Assembly (NCBI RefSeq): GCF_010548305.1
Contig: NZ_JAAGLV010000032.1
Span: forward strand, 1-43,421
DNA: 43,421 nt
Direction: 5' to 3'
DNA from: Streptomyces sp. SID13031
GTDB lineage: Bacteria; Actinomycetota; Actinomycetes; Propionibacteriales; Kribbellaceae
Notes under the pieces: generated by a model
What the model was told of the DNA's origin: nothing
The model's input: the letters and a program-made list of their open reading frames with translations, nothing else
Databases searched by the model: none
Translations under genes and position numbers: made by a program
Part shown: in pieces, positions 22,598 to 31,003 of the stretch
How positions within the stretch are numbered: the first letter of the stretch is position 1
Layout of the letters: each line of letters begins with the position of its first letter

Positions 22598-23302
22598 TTA
22601 AGCGAGGCTGACGAAGATGTGACCGGCGGTCTCGTCGCTGATCACGCCGCCCGCCTCACGGCTGCCCACCAGGACACCCTCCGCGTCCAGCATCGAGTCG
22701 ACCTCGCGACCGGGCAGCGCGCCCGCGCGGCGCAGCACCGACATCGCGTCGTCGTCGCTCTGCACCGGCTCGGCGATCCGCCGGACGAGCACCCGCACAC
22801 TGTCGCCGGTGGCCTGGTCGAGCACCTTGTCGAGCGGCTCGACGCCGATCCGGAACTCGCCGATCGGGGTCGCGAGGCTCTCCTTCTGGAGCTCCTCCAG
22901 GCCCGGGATCGGGTTGCCGTACGGCGACTCGGTCGGGTTGTCGAGGATCTTCAGCAGGCGCAGCTCGACCGCGTCGCTCATCACGTGCTCCCAGCGGCAG
23001 GCCTCGGCGTGCACGTCCTCCCACTCGAGCCCGATCACGTCGACCAGCAGCCGCTCGGCCAGCCGGTGCTTGCGCATCACCCGGGTGGCCTGCATCCGGC
23101 CGACCGCGGTGAGCTCGAGGTGACGGTCACCCTCGACCGTGACGAGTCCGTCGCGCTCCATCCGGGCCACCGTCTGGCTGACCGTCGGTCCGGATTGGTG
23201 GAGCCGTTCGGCGATCCGCGCGCGCAGCGGCAGGATGCCTTCTTCTTCCAGCTCATAGACGGTCCGCAGGTACATCTCGGTGGTATCGATCAGCTCGCTC
23301 AC
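22598..23302 (-). CDS. ideR: iron-dependent repressor, DtxR/IdeR family
   Basis: About 234 residues, full IdeR length. The winged helix is SELIDTTEMYLRTVYELEEE and HQSGPTVSQTVARMERDGL. Metal-binding residues sit in the dimerisation domain EACRWEHVMSD (Cys, Glu, His). A C-terminal SH3-like domain is present. I chose GTG 23302, giving the usual start SELIDTTEMYL; ATG 23311 is possible. IdeR represses siderophore and iron-uptake genes with Fe(II). A probable iron box lies just upstream (23322-23338). Confidence 0.9.
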   Translation of the reverse strand: MSELIDTTEMYLRTVYELEEEGILPLRARIAERLHQSGPTVSQTVARMERDGLVTVEGDRHLELTAVGRMQATRVMRKHRLAERLLVDVIGLEWEDVHAEACRWEHVMSDAVELRLLKILDNPTESPYGNPIPGLEELQKESLATPIGEFRIGVEPLDKVLDQATGDSVRVLVRRIAEPVQSDDDAMSVLRRAGALPGREVDSMLDAEGVLVGSREAGGVISDETAGHIFVSLA

Positions 23303-23321
23303 GACATCCATTCTCACCTAC

Positions 23322-23338
23322 TGAGGCAAGCCTTACCC
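23322..23338. promoter_or_regulatory. probable iron box upstream of ideR
   Basis: On the minus strand GGGTAAGGCTTGCCTCA resembles the DtxR/IdeR box (TTAGGTTAGGCTAACCTAA type), with inverted AAGGC/GCCT halves. It is 20 bases before the ideR start and about 60 bases from the divergent photolyase gene. Autoregulation is the simplest reading. Confidence 0.5.
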
Positions 23339-23399
23339 AATCGTGTGTTCGATTTCTGCGGAGTGTCGCTCAAAGTTGTTCATCGGCGACGATCTGGGG

Positions 23400-24662
23400 A
23401 TGGCTACAGCGGTGATGTGGTTCCGGCGGGATCTGCGGTTGGCGGACCACCCCGCGTTGCTCGATGCGGTCTCGGCAGGCGGGGGCAGGGTGGTCGGGCT
23501 TTTCGTGGTCGACCCTTTGTTGTGGGATCAGGCAGGTACGCCGCGGCGGGATCACCTCATCGCGTCGTTGCGGAGTCTGTCCGGCGCGCTCGACGGCAGG
23601 CTCGTCGTCCGGCGAGGTGATCCGGCGACCGTGGTTCCGGCCGTCGCCGGTGAGGTCGAGGCGGCCAGCGTGCACATCTCGGCCGACTACGGGCCATACG
23701 GGCAACGGCGTGACAGCGCGGTCGAGGAAGCGCTTGGCTGCCCGCTCGTCAGGACCGGATCCCCGTACGCCGTTGCGCCGGGGCGGGTGCTGACGCAACA
23801 GGGGTCGTCGTACCTCGTGTTCACGCCGTACTTCCGCAGCTGGCTCGAACATGGCTGGCGACAGCCCGTCGACGCGCCGGCGTCGGTCGAGTGGGTCGAG
23901 CTCCAGGGTGAGGAGTTGCCCGAGGTCGAGGTGGTTGCCGGGGAGGCGCTCGCCCGGAAGCACTGGGAGGCGTACCTCGACGAAGTCGCGGAGTACCGGG
24001 ACGTCCGGGACCGGCCGGATCTCGATGCGACCTCGCGGATGTCGGTGCCGCTGAAGTACGGGGAGATCCATCCGCGAACGATGCTCGCCGACCTGGCGCA
24101 GAAGCGGAGCGCCGGGGCCGAGGCGTACCGGCGGGAGCTGGCCTGGCGCGAGTTCTGCGCCGATCTGCTGACGAACAACCCGGACGCGGCCTGGAAGCCG
24201 CTGCGGGCGGAGTTCGAGAAGCTGGAGTACGACGAGCCGGGCGCGGGCTTCGACGCCTGGTGCCGCGGGCTGACCGGGTATCCGATCGTGGACGCGGGCA
24301 TGCGGGAGCTGGCGGAGACCGGGTTCATGCACAACCGGGTGCGGATGGTGGTGGCGTCGTTCCTGGTGAAGGACCTTCAGGTGCACTGGAGGTTCGGGGC
24401 GCGCTGGTTCATGCAGCACCTGGTGGACGGCGATCTGGCGTCGAACTCGCTGAACTGGCAATGGGTGGCCGGCTGCGGCGCCGACGCCTCGCCGTACTTC
24501 CGGGTCTTCAACCCGAGCACGCAGGCGAAGAAGTTCGACCCGGACGGCGAGTACCAGCGCCGCTGGATCCCCGAACTCGGCACCTCCGACTATCCCAAGC
24601 CGATCGTGGACCACGCCGAGGCCCGGCTCGAAGCCCTGCGACGGTACGACGCGATCCGCTGA
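23400..24662 (+). CDS. phr: deoxyribodipyrimidine photolyase
   Basis: 420 residues. The N-terminal Rossmann domain starts MATAVMWFRRDLRLADHPAL, which is usual for class I CPD photolyases. The FAD-binding helical domain has AWREFCADLL, CRGLTGYPIVDAGMRELAETGFMHNRVRM and DLASNSLNWQWVAGCGADASPYFRVFNP. The Trp residues of the electron-transfer chain appear in place. It uses blue light to split cyclobutane pyrimidine dimers. I trimmed an upstream extension; ATG 23400 gives the family start. It is divergent from ideR. Confidence 0.93.
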   Translation: MATAVMWFRRDLRLADHPALLDAVSAGGGRVVGLFVVDPLLWDQAGTPRRDHLIASLRSLSGALDGRLVVRRGDPATVVPAVAGEVEAASVHISADYGPYGQRRDSAVEEALGCPLVRTGSPYAVAPGRVLTQQGSSYLVFTPYFRSWLEHGWRQPVDAPASVEWVELQGEELPEVEVVAGEALARKHWEAYLDEVAEYRDVRDRPDLDATSRMSVPLKYGEIHPRTMLADLAQKRSAGAEAYRRELAWREFCADLLTNNPDAAWKPLRAEFEKLEYDEPGAGFDAWCRGLTGYPIVDAGMRELAETGFMHNRVRMVVASFLVKDLQVHWRFGARWFMQHLVDGDLASNSLNWQWVAGCGADASPYFRVFNPSTQAKKFDPDGEYQRRWIPELGTSDYPKPIVDHAEARLEALRRYDAIR

Positions 24663-24667
24663 TCCCC

Positions 24668-24695
24668 TTGACGTCTTGCCTCATCTAGGTATTGT
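24668..24695 (+). promoter_or_regulatory. promoter of the second YtrA-type operon
   Basis: -35 TTGACG (24668-24673) and -10 TATTGT (24690-24695) with a 16-base spacer. The -10 lies inside the operator at 24682-24711, so repressor binding would block RNA polymerase. Confidence 0.55.
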
Positions 24696-24711
24696 ACTAG
24701 TTAACTAGATG
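24682..24711. promoter_or_regulatory. operator of the second YtrA-type regulator
   Basis: Nested symmetry: outer arms CATCTAG (24682-24688) and CTAGATG (24705-24711), plus an inner perfect palindrome CTAGTTAACTAG (24697-24708). CTAG-rich DNA is rare in this GC-rich genome. It lies directly before the GntR start. Confidence 0.65.
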
Positions 24712-24724
24712 AATGGGGCTAAGG

Positions 24725-25117
24725 ATGATCGAATTCCATCTGGACGGGCGCTCGGGGGTGTCGCCGTACCAGCAGATCGTTCAGCAGGTGAAGAACGCGC
24801 TGCGGCTGGGGTTGTTGCGGGAGGGTGACCAGCTGCCGACCGTGAAAGACGTGGTCGGGCAACTGGCGATCAACCCGAACACCGTGCTGAAGGCGTATCG
24901 CGAGCTGGAGCACGAGGATCTGGTCGCGGCCCGGCCGGGGCGCGGCACGTTCGTCACCCGGACGTTGACCGACCACAGCCTGGCCGCCCACGGACCGCTG
25001 CGGCGGGACCTGCAGCTCTGGCTGTCCAAGGCAAGGAAAGCCGGCCTGGATGACGAGAGCATCGAGGCGTTGTTCCAGACCACCTTTCGGTCCAGCGCTC
25101 AGGCGGACATAGCATGA
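24725..25117 (+). CDS. GntR family regulator, YtrA subfamily (second copy)
   Basis: 130 residues with the short YtrA architecture. The winged helix is SGVSPYQQIVQQVKNALRLG, then LPTVKDVVGQLAINPNTVLKAYREL and GRGTFVTR. A C-terminal helical tail of about 55 residues completes it. ATG 24725 has GGGG upstream; ATG 24713 is an alternative. It is the first gene of a GntR-ATPase-permease operon with overlapping starts. It shares little with the regulator at 17515-17877, and the operators differ, so the two systems are separate. Confidence 0.92.
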   Translation: MIEFHLDGRSGVSPYQQIVQQVKNALRLGLLREGDQLPTVKDVVGQLAINPNTVLKAYRELEHEDLVAARPGRGTFVTRTLTDHSLAAHGPLRRDLQLWLSKARKAGLDDESIEALFQTTFRSSAQADIA

Positions 25118-26004
25118 CCGCCGCACTGCGGGCCCAGGGTCTGGGCAAGAAGTACGGCCGTCGCTGGGCGCTGACCGATTGCACTCTGGACCTTCCGGCC
25201 GGCCGCGTGGTCGGCCTGGTCGGCCCGAACGGCGCCGGCAAGAGCACCCTGCTGAACCTGGCCGTCGGCATGCTGACACCGACCGCCGGGAGCATCGAAG
25301 TCCTCGACGCCCCGGTCGGCGGACCGCAGCTCGCGAAGGTCGGGTTCGTCGCGCAGGACACTCCGACGTACGCGCGGCTGAGCATCGCCGATCACCTGAA
25401 ACTCGGCGCCCGGCTCAATCCCGGATGGGACGATTCGCTCGCCCAGGCGAGGATCCAGCGCCTCGGGCTGGACCCGAAGCAGCGGGCGGGCAAGCTGTCC
25501 GGTGGTCAGCGCGCCCAGCTCGCACTGACTCTCGGCATCGCCAAGCGACCCGAGCTGCTCATCCTCGACGAGCCCGTGGCCGCGCTCGATCCGCTGGCCC
25601 GGCGTGAGTTCCTGCAGGACCTGATGGAGGCCGTCACCGAGCAGGAGTTGAGCGTCATCCTCTCCTCGCACCTGGTCTCCGATGTCGAGCGGTCCTGCGA
25701 CTACCTCGTCGTCCTGGTCGACTCGCGCGTCCAGATCAGCGGCGACATCGACGCCCTGCTCGCCACCCACTACCGCCTGGTCGGCCCGCGGCGGGACGAG
25801 AAATCGATGCCGGACAGCCAGCACATCGTCTCTTCCAGCCACACCGATCGCCAGTCGACCTACCTGGTCCGCACCGACGAGCCGATCCTCGATCCGGCTT
25901 GGACGGTCTCCCAGCTCACGCTCGAGGACATCGTGCTCGCCTACATGGGCCGCTCGACCTCGGCGCCGCAGAACAACCGCCCCCTGCTGGAGGTACAGCG
26001 ATGA
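25114..26004 (+). CDS. ABC transporter ATP-binding protein
   Basis: 296 residues. Walker A GPNGAGKST, signature LSGGQRAQLAL, Walker B LLILDEPVAALD and the H-loop LSSHLVSDV. A C-terminal extension of about 80 residues ends in ILAYMGR-like LEDIVLAYMGR, common in ABC-2 ATPases. The start overlaps the GntR stop by ATGA, and the stop overlaps the permease start the same way. It powers the permease encoded next; cargo unknown. Confidence 0.92.
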   Translation: MTAALRAQGLGKKYGRRWALTDCTLDLPAGRVVGLVGPNGAGKSTLLNLAVGMLTPTAGSIEVLDAPVGGPQLAKVGFVAQDTPTYARLSIADHLKLGARLNPGWDDSLAQARIQRLGLDPKQRAGKLSGGQRAQLALTLGIAKRPELLILDEPVAALDPLARREFLQDLMEAVTEQELSVILSSHLVSDVERSCDYLVVLVDSRVQISGDIDALLATHYRLVGPRRDEKSMPDSQHIVSSSHTDRQSTYLVRTDEPILDPAWTVSQLTLEDIVLAYMGRSTSAPQNNRPLLEVQR

Positions 26005-27044
26005 TCTGGCTCACCTGGCGGCAGTTCCGGCTGCAGGCGTTGGTGGTGATCGTCGCCGTCGCAGTCCTCGCCATCTTCCTGACAGTGACCGGCCCCGGCC
26101 TGGCCGACGACTACCAGCAGTACGCCGGCGGCTTCCTCAAGCAGATCCAGTTCGACCGGATCAACACCTACCTCTACACCGTCGGCCAAGTCCTCGTGTA
26201 CGCCGCTCCGCCGGTGATCGGCGCGTTCTGGGGCGCACCGTTGATCGCTCGGGAGCTGGAGGCCGGCACCCATCGGCTGGTCTGGAACCAGAGCATCACC
26301 CGGACCCGCTGGCTGGTCACCAAGCTCGCGGTCACCGGTCTCGGCGCGATCGCCGTCACCGGCCTGCTCAGCCTCGCGGTGACGTGGTGGTCCGACCCGA
26401 TCGACGACGCGATCGGCACCGGCCAGGCAGCCGGCATCTTCAACGTGCCGCGGCTGTTGCCCCCGGTCTTCGGCGCTCGCGGTGTGGTGCCGATCGGCTA
26501 CGCGGCCTTCGCGTTCGCACTGGGGGTCGCCGTGGGTCTGGTCATCCGGCGCAGTGTGGTCTCGATCGCCGTCACCCTCGCGGCCGTGATCGCCGTCCAG
26601 GTGCTGTCGCCGCTGTTGCTCCGGCCGCACCTGATGACGCCGGTCGAGGCGAACGTGATCGTGACAATCGAGAACATGCGGGGCTTGCAGCTGTCCGGGC
26701 CGGACGAGAATCCGACGGTGATGCGGATCGAGGCGAAACTCGAGGGCGAAGGCAACTGGAAGCTGTCCGAGCAGACCGTGAACTCGGCCGGCCAGGCCCA
26801 GAAGACCCTGCCGAGCTACGTCGCGGAGTGCGGCCCGCCACCACCTGGCGAGGAGCGGGGCACCCGCCCGCCGCTGAGTTCCTGCTTCCAGCGGCTCGCG
26901 GACGATGGCTATCGGCAAGTGATCAAGTACCAGCCGGCCAACAGGTTCTGGGATCTGCAGTGGCGTGAGACCAGCCTGTTCCTCTTACTGGCAGCACTTC
27001 TGACCGGCTTCTCCTTCTGGCGGGTCAAGCGCGACCTGACCTGA
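26001..27044 (+). CDS. ABC transporter permease
   Basis: 347 residues. It begins MIWLTWRQFRLQALVVIVAV, a start found in actinobacterial ABC-2-like permeases paired with GntR/ATPase genes. About six membrane segments are visible, with a long extracytoplasmic loop (about 215-315) before a final helix (LFLLLAALLTGFSFW). The ATG overlaps the ATPase stop by ATGA. Function is transport with the preceding ATPase, perhaps export of an envelope-active compound. It converges on the aldolase gene with no space between stops. Confidence 0.85.
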   Translation: MIWLTWRQFRLQALVVIVAVAVLAIFLTVTGPGLADDYQQYAGGFLKQIQFDRINTYLYTVGQVLVYAAPPVIGAFWGAPLIARELEAGTHRLVWNQSITRTRWLVTKLAVTGLGAIAVTGLLSLAVTWWSDPIDDAIGTGQAAGIFNVPRLLPPVFGARGVVPIGYAAFAFALGVAVGLVIRRSVVSIAVTLAAVIAVQVLSPLLLRPHLMTPVEANVIVTIENMRGLQLSGPDENPTVMRIEAKLEGEGNWKLSEQTVNSAGQAQKTLPSYVAECGPPPPGEERGTRPPLSSCFQRLADDGYRQVIKYQPANRFWDLQWRETSLFLLLAALLTGFSFWRVKRDLT

Positions 27045-27881
27045 TCAAACGGCTTTCAGCAGGCCCAGCAGGCGAGCTACCTCGGCCGCGACCGCAGTAC
27101 GGGCGGGGCCGAGGTACTTGCGGGTGTCGACCAGGTTCGGCTGGTCGGCCAGGACCTGGCGGACCGTTGCCGTGAAGACGTTGTTGAGGTGGGTCGCGAT
27201 GTTGACCTTCGTCATCCCGGCCTCGACCGCGCGGGTCAGATCGGCGTCCGCGACACCGGAAGAACCGTGCAGAACAAGAGGAACCGGTACTGCGGCGCGC
27301 AGCGCGGCGATCAACTCGAAGTCGAGCTCGGCGTTCCGCTCCGTCATCGCGTGGGACGAGCCGACGGCCACGGCCAGCGCGTCGACGCCGGTCGCCTCGG
27401 CGAAGGCGAGCGCCTCGGCCGGCTTGGTGCGTGCTCCGGGCGCGTGTACTCCGTCCTTGCCGCCGACCTCGCCGATCTCCGCCTCGACGAAGACGCCGTG
27501 GTCGTGGCAGAAGTTGGTCACCTCGGTGGTGGCCGCGACATTGTCGGCGTAGTCGAGCTTCGATGCGTCGTACATCACCGACGTGAAGCCGAGCGAGACC
27601 GCCTCGGTGACGAGGTCGCGGTCCATCGCGTGGTCCAGGTGCACGACGACCGGGACCTCGGCGGCGGCCGCGGCGGCCAGCGTGGCGACGGCGATCGGCT
27701 TCAGCGAGCCGTGGTACTTCACCGCGTTCTCGCTGATCTGCAGGATGACGGGCGCGCCGAGCTGCTCGGCGCCGGCGATCAGCGCGGTCGCGTGCTCCAG
27801 CTGGATCACGTTGAACGCGCCGACCCCGCGTCCGTCCTTGGCGGCACCCAGCACAACCTCGGCCCCGGAAACCAGCGGCAT
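27045..27881 (-). CDS. class II ketose-bisphosphate aldolase
   Basis: 278 residues. Zinc and catalytic motifs of class II aldolases are present: VVVHLDHAMD, VEAEIGEVGGKDG, GSSHAM, and VPLVLHGSSGV followed by GMTKVNIATHL. The length and context fit a tagatose-bisphosphate aldolase (KbaY/GatY-like) more than a housekeeping FBP aldolase, but sequence alone does not settle it. The ribosome site is GGGAG. It is the last gene of the operon with the PfkB kinase, NagA and ROK kinase, and would cleave the bisphosphate made by the PfkB kinase. Confidence 0.85.
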   Translation of the reverse strand: MPLVSGAEVVLGAAKDGRGVGAFNVIQLEHATALIAGAEQLGAPVILQISENAVKYHGSLKPIAVATLAAAAAAEVPVVVHLDHAMDRDLVTEAVSLGFTSVMYDASKLDYADNVAATTEVTNFCHDHGVFVEAEIGEVGGKDGVHAPGARTKPAEALAFAEATGVDALAVAVGSSHAMTERNAELDFELIAALRAAVPVPLVLHGSSGVADADLTRAVEAGMTKVNIATHLNNVFTATVRQVLADQPNLVDTRKYLGPARTAVAAEVARLLGLLKAV

Positions 27882-27907
27882 GACTTACTCCCTTTTTTTA
27901 AAAGCCT

Positions 27908-28828
27908 TTAAAGACTTTGGACGGCCACCAGCGGCTGCCACCGCCGGTAGGCCTCGAGATCGATGTCCCCGGCGACGGGGGTCAGCACGGCGGCGGCCGA
28001 GGCGGCCACGGCCGACTTGAGCACCAAAGGCCAGTCGGGCTCAGGGGAACTCGCAACGGCGGCCGCGACCACCGCAGTACAGGCATCTCCTGCGCCGGTC
28101 GGGTTGCCCGCGACCCGCTCGACGGGCAGGGCGCGCCAGGCGCCTTGCTTGCTAGCAGCAACCATTCCGCGGGCGCCGTCCGTGATCACCGCGGCGGTCG
28201 CGCCGGCGCTCACCAGTTGCCGTGCACCCTCCTCGACGCTGAGGTCACCCAGCGCTTCGCGAAGCTCGGCGGCATTCGAGCGAACCACGGCACCGGCCTT
28301 CGCGGCCGCCACCAAGGCAGCGCCGCCGACGTCGATCACCGTCAGTACGTCGTGGTGCCGGGCACGGACGGCGAGCTCCGCGTAGGCATCAGCGGGCAGA
28401 CCCGGCGGCAGACTCCCCGAGCACGCGAGCACGTCCAGCCTCGCCCATGGCATCCGTTCGTAGAAGGCGCGCCACTCGTCCTCCGTCACCGAAGGCCCGG
28501 CCTCGTTGAAGATGGTCGCGTCCCCGTCGACACCGTTGACGATGGCAACAGTCCGGCGCGTCTCCGCCAGGATCGGCGTCAGCAACGCGGTCAGCCCGGC
28601 GTCGAACAGCTCCTCGGCGACGATCTCGCCGGTCAGCCCGCCGACGAGCCCGAGCGCGAGCACCTGGTGCCCCAGCGTCGCGGCCACCCGGGCGACGTTC
28701 ACGCCCTTGCCACCGGCCCGCTGCTGCGGCGAGGCGACGCGATGGCTGCCGCCGACCACGAGCTCGTCGACGCGGTACGTGACGTCGAGCGCCAGGTTGA
28801 GGGTGACGGTCCCGATCAGTCCAGCCAC
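27908..28828 (-). CDS. PfkB family sugar-phosphate kinase (LacC/FruK-like)
   Basis: 306 residues. The start is LIGTVTLNLALDVTYRVDEL and the ligand loop is QRAGGKGVNVARVAATLGH, as in 1-phosphofructokinase and tagatose-6-phosphate kinase. The ATP and catalytic motif is GNPTGAGDACTAVVA with the base Asp. It would phosphorylate a ketohexose phosphate to a bisphosphate for the aldolase downstream. The GTG start overlaps the nagA stop by 13 bases. The stop is followed by an unusual AT-rich tract (27890-27915). Confidence 0.88.
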   Translation of the reverse strand: MAGLIGTVTLNLALDVTYRVDELVVGGSHRVASPQQRAGGKGVNVARVAATLGHQVLALGLVGGLTGEIVAEELFDAGLTALLTPILAETRRTVAIVNGVDGDATIFNEAGPSVTEDEWRAFYERMPWARLDVLACSGSLPPGLPADAYAELAVRARHHDVLTVIDVGGAALVAAAKAGAVVRSNAAELREALGDLSVEEGARQLVSAGATAAVITDGARGMVAASKQGAWRALPVERVAGNPTGAGDACTAVVAAAVASSPEPDWPLVLKSAVAASAAAVLTPVAGDIDLEAYRRWQPLVAVQSL

Positions 28829-29946
28829 GAACCGGCCCGCATCACCTTCTGGACTTGGTAGTCCTCGTCCAGCACGACCAGATCGGCCCGCTTACCGGTC
28901 TCGATCCCGCCGACGTTGTACCAGCCGAACGCCCCAGCCGGCGTCGTCGACGCCATCCGCGACGCATCGACCAGGGACACTCCGGCCAGGACCGCGTTGC
29001 GGTAGGCAACGTCCATCGTCAAGGTGCTGCCGGCAATCGAATGGGAGCCGTGGGCAAGCGTTGCGAGGCCGTCCTTGACGTCCACTTCGAGACTGCCCAA
29101 CATGTAGCGTCCATTGGGCATCCCGGTGGCGACCATCGCGTCGGTGATCAGCGCGATGCGATCCACACCGGCCGCGGCGAGCGCGACGCGAACGACCTGC
29201 GGGTCGAGGTGCATCCCGTCGTTGATCACCTCGAGCAGCAGCCGGGGATCGTTCAGCGCGGCACCGACCGGGCCGGGATCGCGGTGATGGAACGGCCGCA
29301 TCCCGTTGAACAAGTGGGTCGCCACCGTCGCGCCCGCGTCGGCGCCCGCGATCATCTGCTCGTACGTCGCATCCGTGTGCCCGAGCGCCGCGACCACGCC
29401 GGCGTCGACGACCTGCCGGATCGCGTTCAGCCCGCTCGGCAGCTCCGGCGCGATCGTCACCATCTTCACCGCGTCGCTGAGCACCTTGGCCACGTCACCC
29501 TCGACCGGGTCGCGCAGCAGCGTGGGCTCGTGCGCCCCACACCGGGCGGCCGACAGGAACGGCCCTTCCAGGTGCACGCCGGCGATCACACCGTCGGTGA
29601 CCAGATCGGCCAGGCAGGCGGTCTGGGAGACGAGCTCGTCGAGCGGCCCGGTGACCAGGCTGGCCATCGTCGTCGTGGTGCCGTGCTTGGCATGGAAGGC
29701 CGCGACCTTGCGTGCCTCCTCGGGATCGGTGGTCGAGTACGTCGACCCGCCACCGCCGTGCGTGTGGATGTCGACGAAGCCCGGTACCACGGTCACATCG
29801 CCGAGGTCCTCCGGCCGCTGACCATCGGCCGGCATCCCCTCGGAGCGTCGCCCGAAGGAGTGGATGTCGCCGTCCGACACCTGCAGCCAGGCGTTCTCGA
29901 GGACATCGTCCGGGGTGACGAGTCGCCCCACCCGATACGTCGTCAT
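28816..29946 (-). CDS. nagA: N-acetylglucosamine-6-phosphate deacetylase
   Basis: 376 residues. Amidohydrolase fold with the first metal motif DIHTHGGGGSTY, VHLEGPFLS, ALGHTDATYEQ, THLFNGMRPFHHRDPG and the late catalytic Asp in ALITDAM. It deacetylates GlcNAc-6-P or the GalNAc-6-P equivalent. ATG 29946 overlaps the ROK kinase stop by ATGA. A longer upstream frame is a shadow of the kinase gene. It is the second gene of the amino-sugar operon. Confidence 0.92.
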   Translation of the reverse strand: MTTYRVGRLVTPDDVLENAWLQVSDGDIHSFGRRSEGMPADGQRPEDLGDVTVVPGFVDIHTHGGGGSTYSTTDPEEARKVAAFHAKHGTTTTMASLVTGPLDELVSQTACLADLVTDGVIAGVHLEGPFLSAARCGAHEPTLLRDPVEGDVAKVLSDAVKMVTIAPELPSGLNAIRQVVDAGVVAALGHTDATYEQMIAGADAGATVATHLFNGMRPFHHRDPGPVGAALNDPRLLLEVINDGMHLDPQVVRVALAAAGVDRIALITDAMVATGMPNGRYMLGSLEVDVKDGLATLAHGSHSIAGSTLTMDVAYRNAVLAGVSLVDASRMASTTPAGAFGWYNVGGIETGKRADLVVLDEDYQVQKVMRAGSWLD

Positions 29947-30896
29947 TGCGTCTCTTCTCCGCTCTCGTCGGCAGCCACCCGGTCCCAGGCCATCCAAGCG
30001 GCGCCCAGGCAGCCGGCCTCTTCACCCAGTACCGCGGCCACGATCTCCGGCTCGCGCTGGAACGTCAGTCGCGCGTGAACACCTTCGCGCAGCGGGGCCA
30101 GCAAGGTCTCACCGGCTCCGACCAGGCCACCGCCGAGAGCGATCCGCGTCGGCGCGACCAGGGTCGTGTAGAGCACCAGCGCGTCGGTCAACGCGGCCAG
30201 CGCCTCACGCCACACCACCGCGGCGTCGGCGTCGCCCTGCGCCAGCAACTCGAGCACCTCACGCGCTCCGTCGACCACCCGGCCGGTCCGGACGGCGTAC
30301 CGGCGGGCGAGTGCGGCCGCGGAGGCGATCGTCTCCAGGCAGCCCCACTGGCCGCACGCGCACTGCTCGGCGGACGGGCCGTGGACGAAGCGGGTGTGGC
30401 CGAGCTCCCCGGCGTACCCGTCGCCGCTGACCAGCGATCCGTCGACCACCATCGCGGCGGCGATCCCGGTACCGAGTGGGAGGAACAGCGAGTTCGTCGT
30501 ACCGGTGAGTGCTCCTTGGCGGAGCTCTGCGTAACCGCCGGCGCGTACGTCGTGTGCAAGCAGGACCTGCTGGTCGGATCCGATCGCTGCCTTCAGCGCG
30601 GCGAGCACCGGCAGGTTGGACCAAGCCAGGTTCTCCGCGCTGACCGTCCCGTTCTCGGCGTTGATGATGCCCGGTACGACGACGCCGACCGCGCGCACGC
30701 GGTGGCCGTCGGCGGCGGCCTTCTGGCCCAGCTCGACGACGGTTTCGAGCAGGGCGTCGAGCACGGCGCGGCCCCCGGCCTCGCGCGGCGTCGGCCTGGT
30801 CTCCCGGTGCAGCACGGCGCCGTCGGCGGCGACCAGGCCGCATTTCATCCGGGTTCCACCGAGATCGACGGCAACCACGACTTCACAGGGATCCAC
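29943..30896 (-). CDS. ROK family sugar kinase
   Basis: 317 residues. The phosphate loop is AVDLGGTRMKCGLV, then PLGTGIAAAMVV, the GELGHTRF motif and the zinc motif CACGQWGCLE typical of ROK proteins. ALGGGLVGAGE is the second ATP loop. There is no N-terminal helix-turn-helix, so it is a kinase rather than a repressor. With nagA it probably phosphorylates N-acetylglucosamine or N-acetylgalactosamine. GTG 30896 is the first gene of the operon and may be leaderless (see 30905-30932). Confidence 0.9.
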   Translation of the reverse strand: MDPCEVVVAVDLGGTRMKCGLVAADGAVLHRETRPTPREAGGRAVLDALLETVVELGQKAAADGHRVRAVGVVVPGIINAENGTVSAENLAWSNLPVLAALKAAIGSDQQVLLAHDVRAGGYAELRQGALTGTTNSLFLPLGTGIAAAMVVDGSLVSGDGYAGELGHTRFVHGPSAEQCACGQWGCLETIASAAALARRYAVRTGRVVDGAREVLELLAQGDADAAVVWREALAALTDALVLYTTLVAPTRIALGGGLVGAGETLLAPLREGVHARLTFQREPEIVAAVLGEEAGCLGAAWMAWDRVAADESGEETQ

Positions 30897-30904
30897 GGAG
30901 CGCC

Positions 30905-30932
30905 ATTATGCAGCGTTACCTGCCGGTTCGAA
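30905..30932 (-). promoter_or_regulatory. promoter candidate for the amino-sugar operon
   Basis: On the minus strand TTCGAA (30927-30932) and CATAAT (30905-30910) are 16 bases apart. The -10 is only 8 bases from the GTG at 30896, which suggests a leaderless transcript. The TTCGAA hexamer is itself palindromic. Confidence 0.4.
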
Positions 30933-30967
30933 CATCCGTGAGCATTTTCTGGACAACCTGGAGCAGA

Positions 30968-31001
30968 CCACCTGGTGCCCTGGCGTCAGGGCACCAGGTG
31001 G
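30968..31001 (-). terminator. strong hairpin after the TetR gene
   Basis: Perfect 15-base stem CCACCTGGTGCCCTG / CAGGGCACCAGGTGG with a 4-base loop, directly after the TetR stop (31004) and before the amino-sugar operon promoter. It would insulate the two minus-strand units. No U-tract. Confidence 0.8.
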
Positions 31002-31003
31002 GT

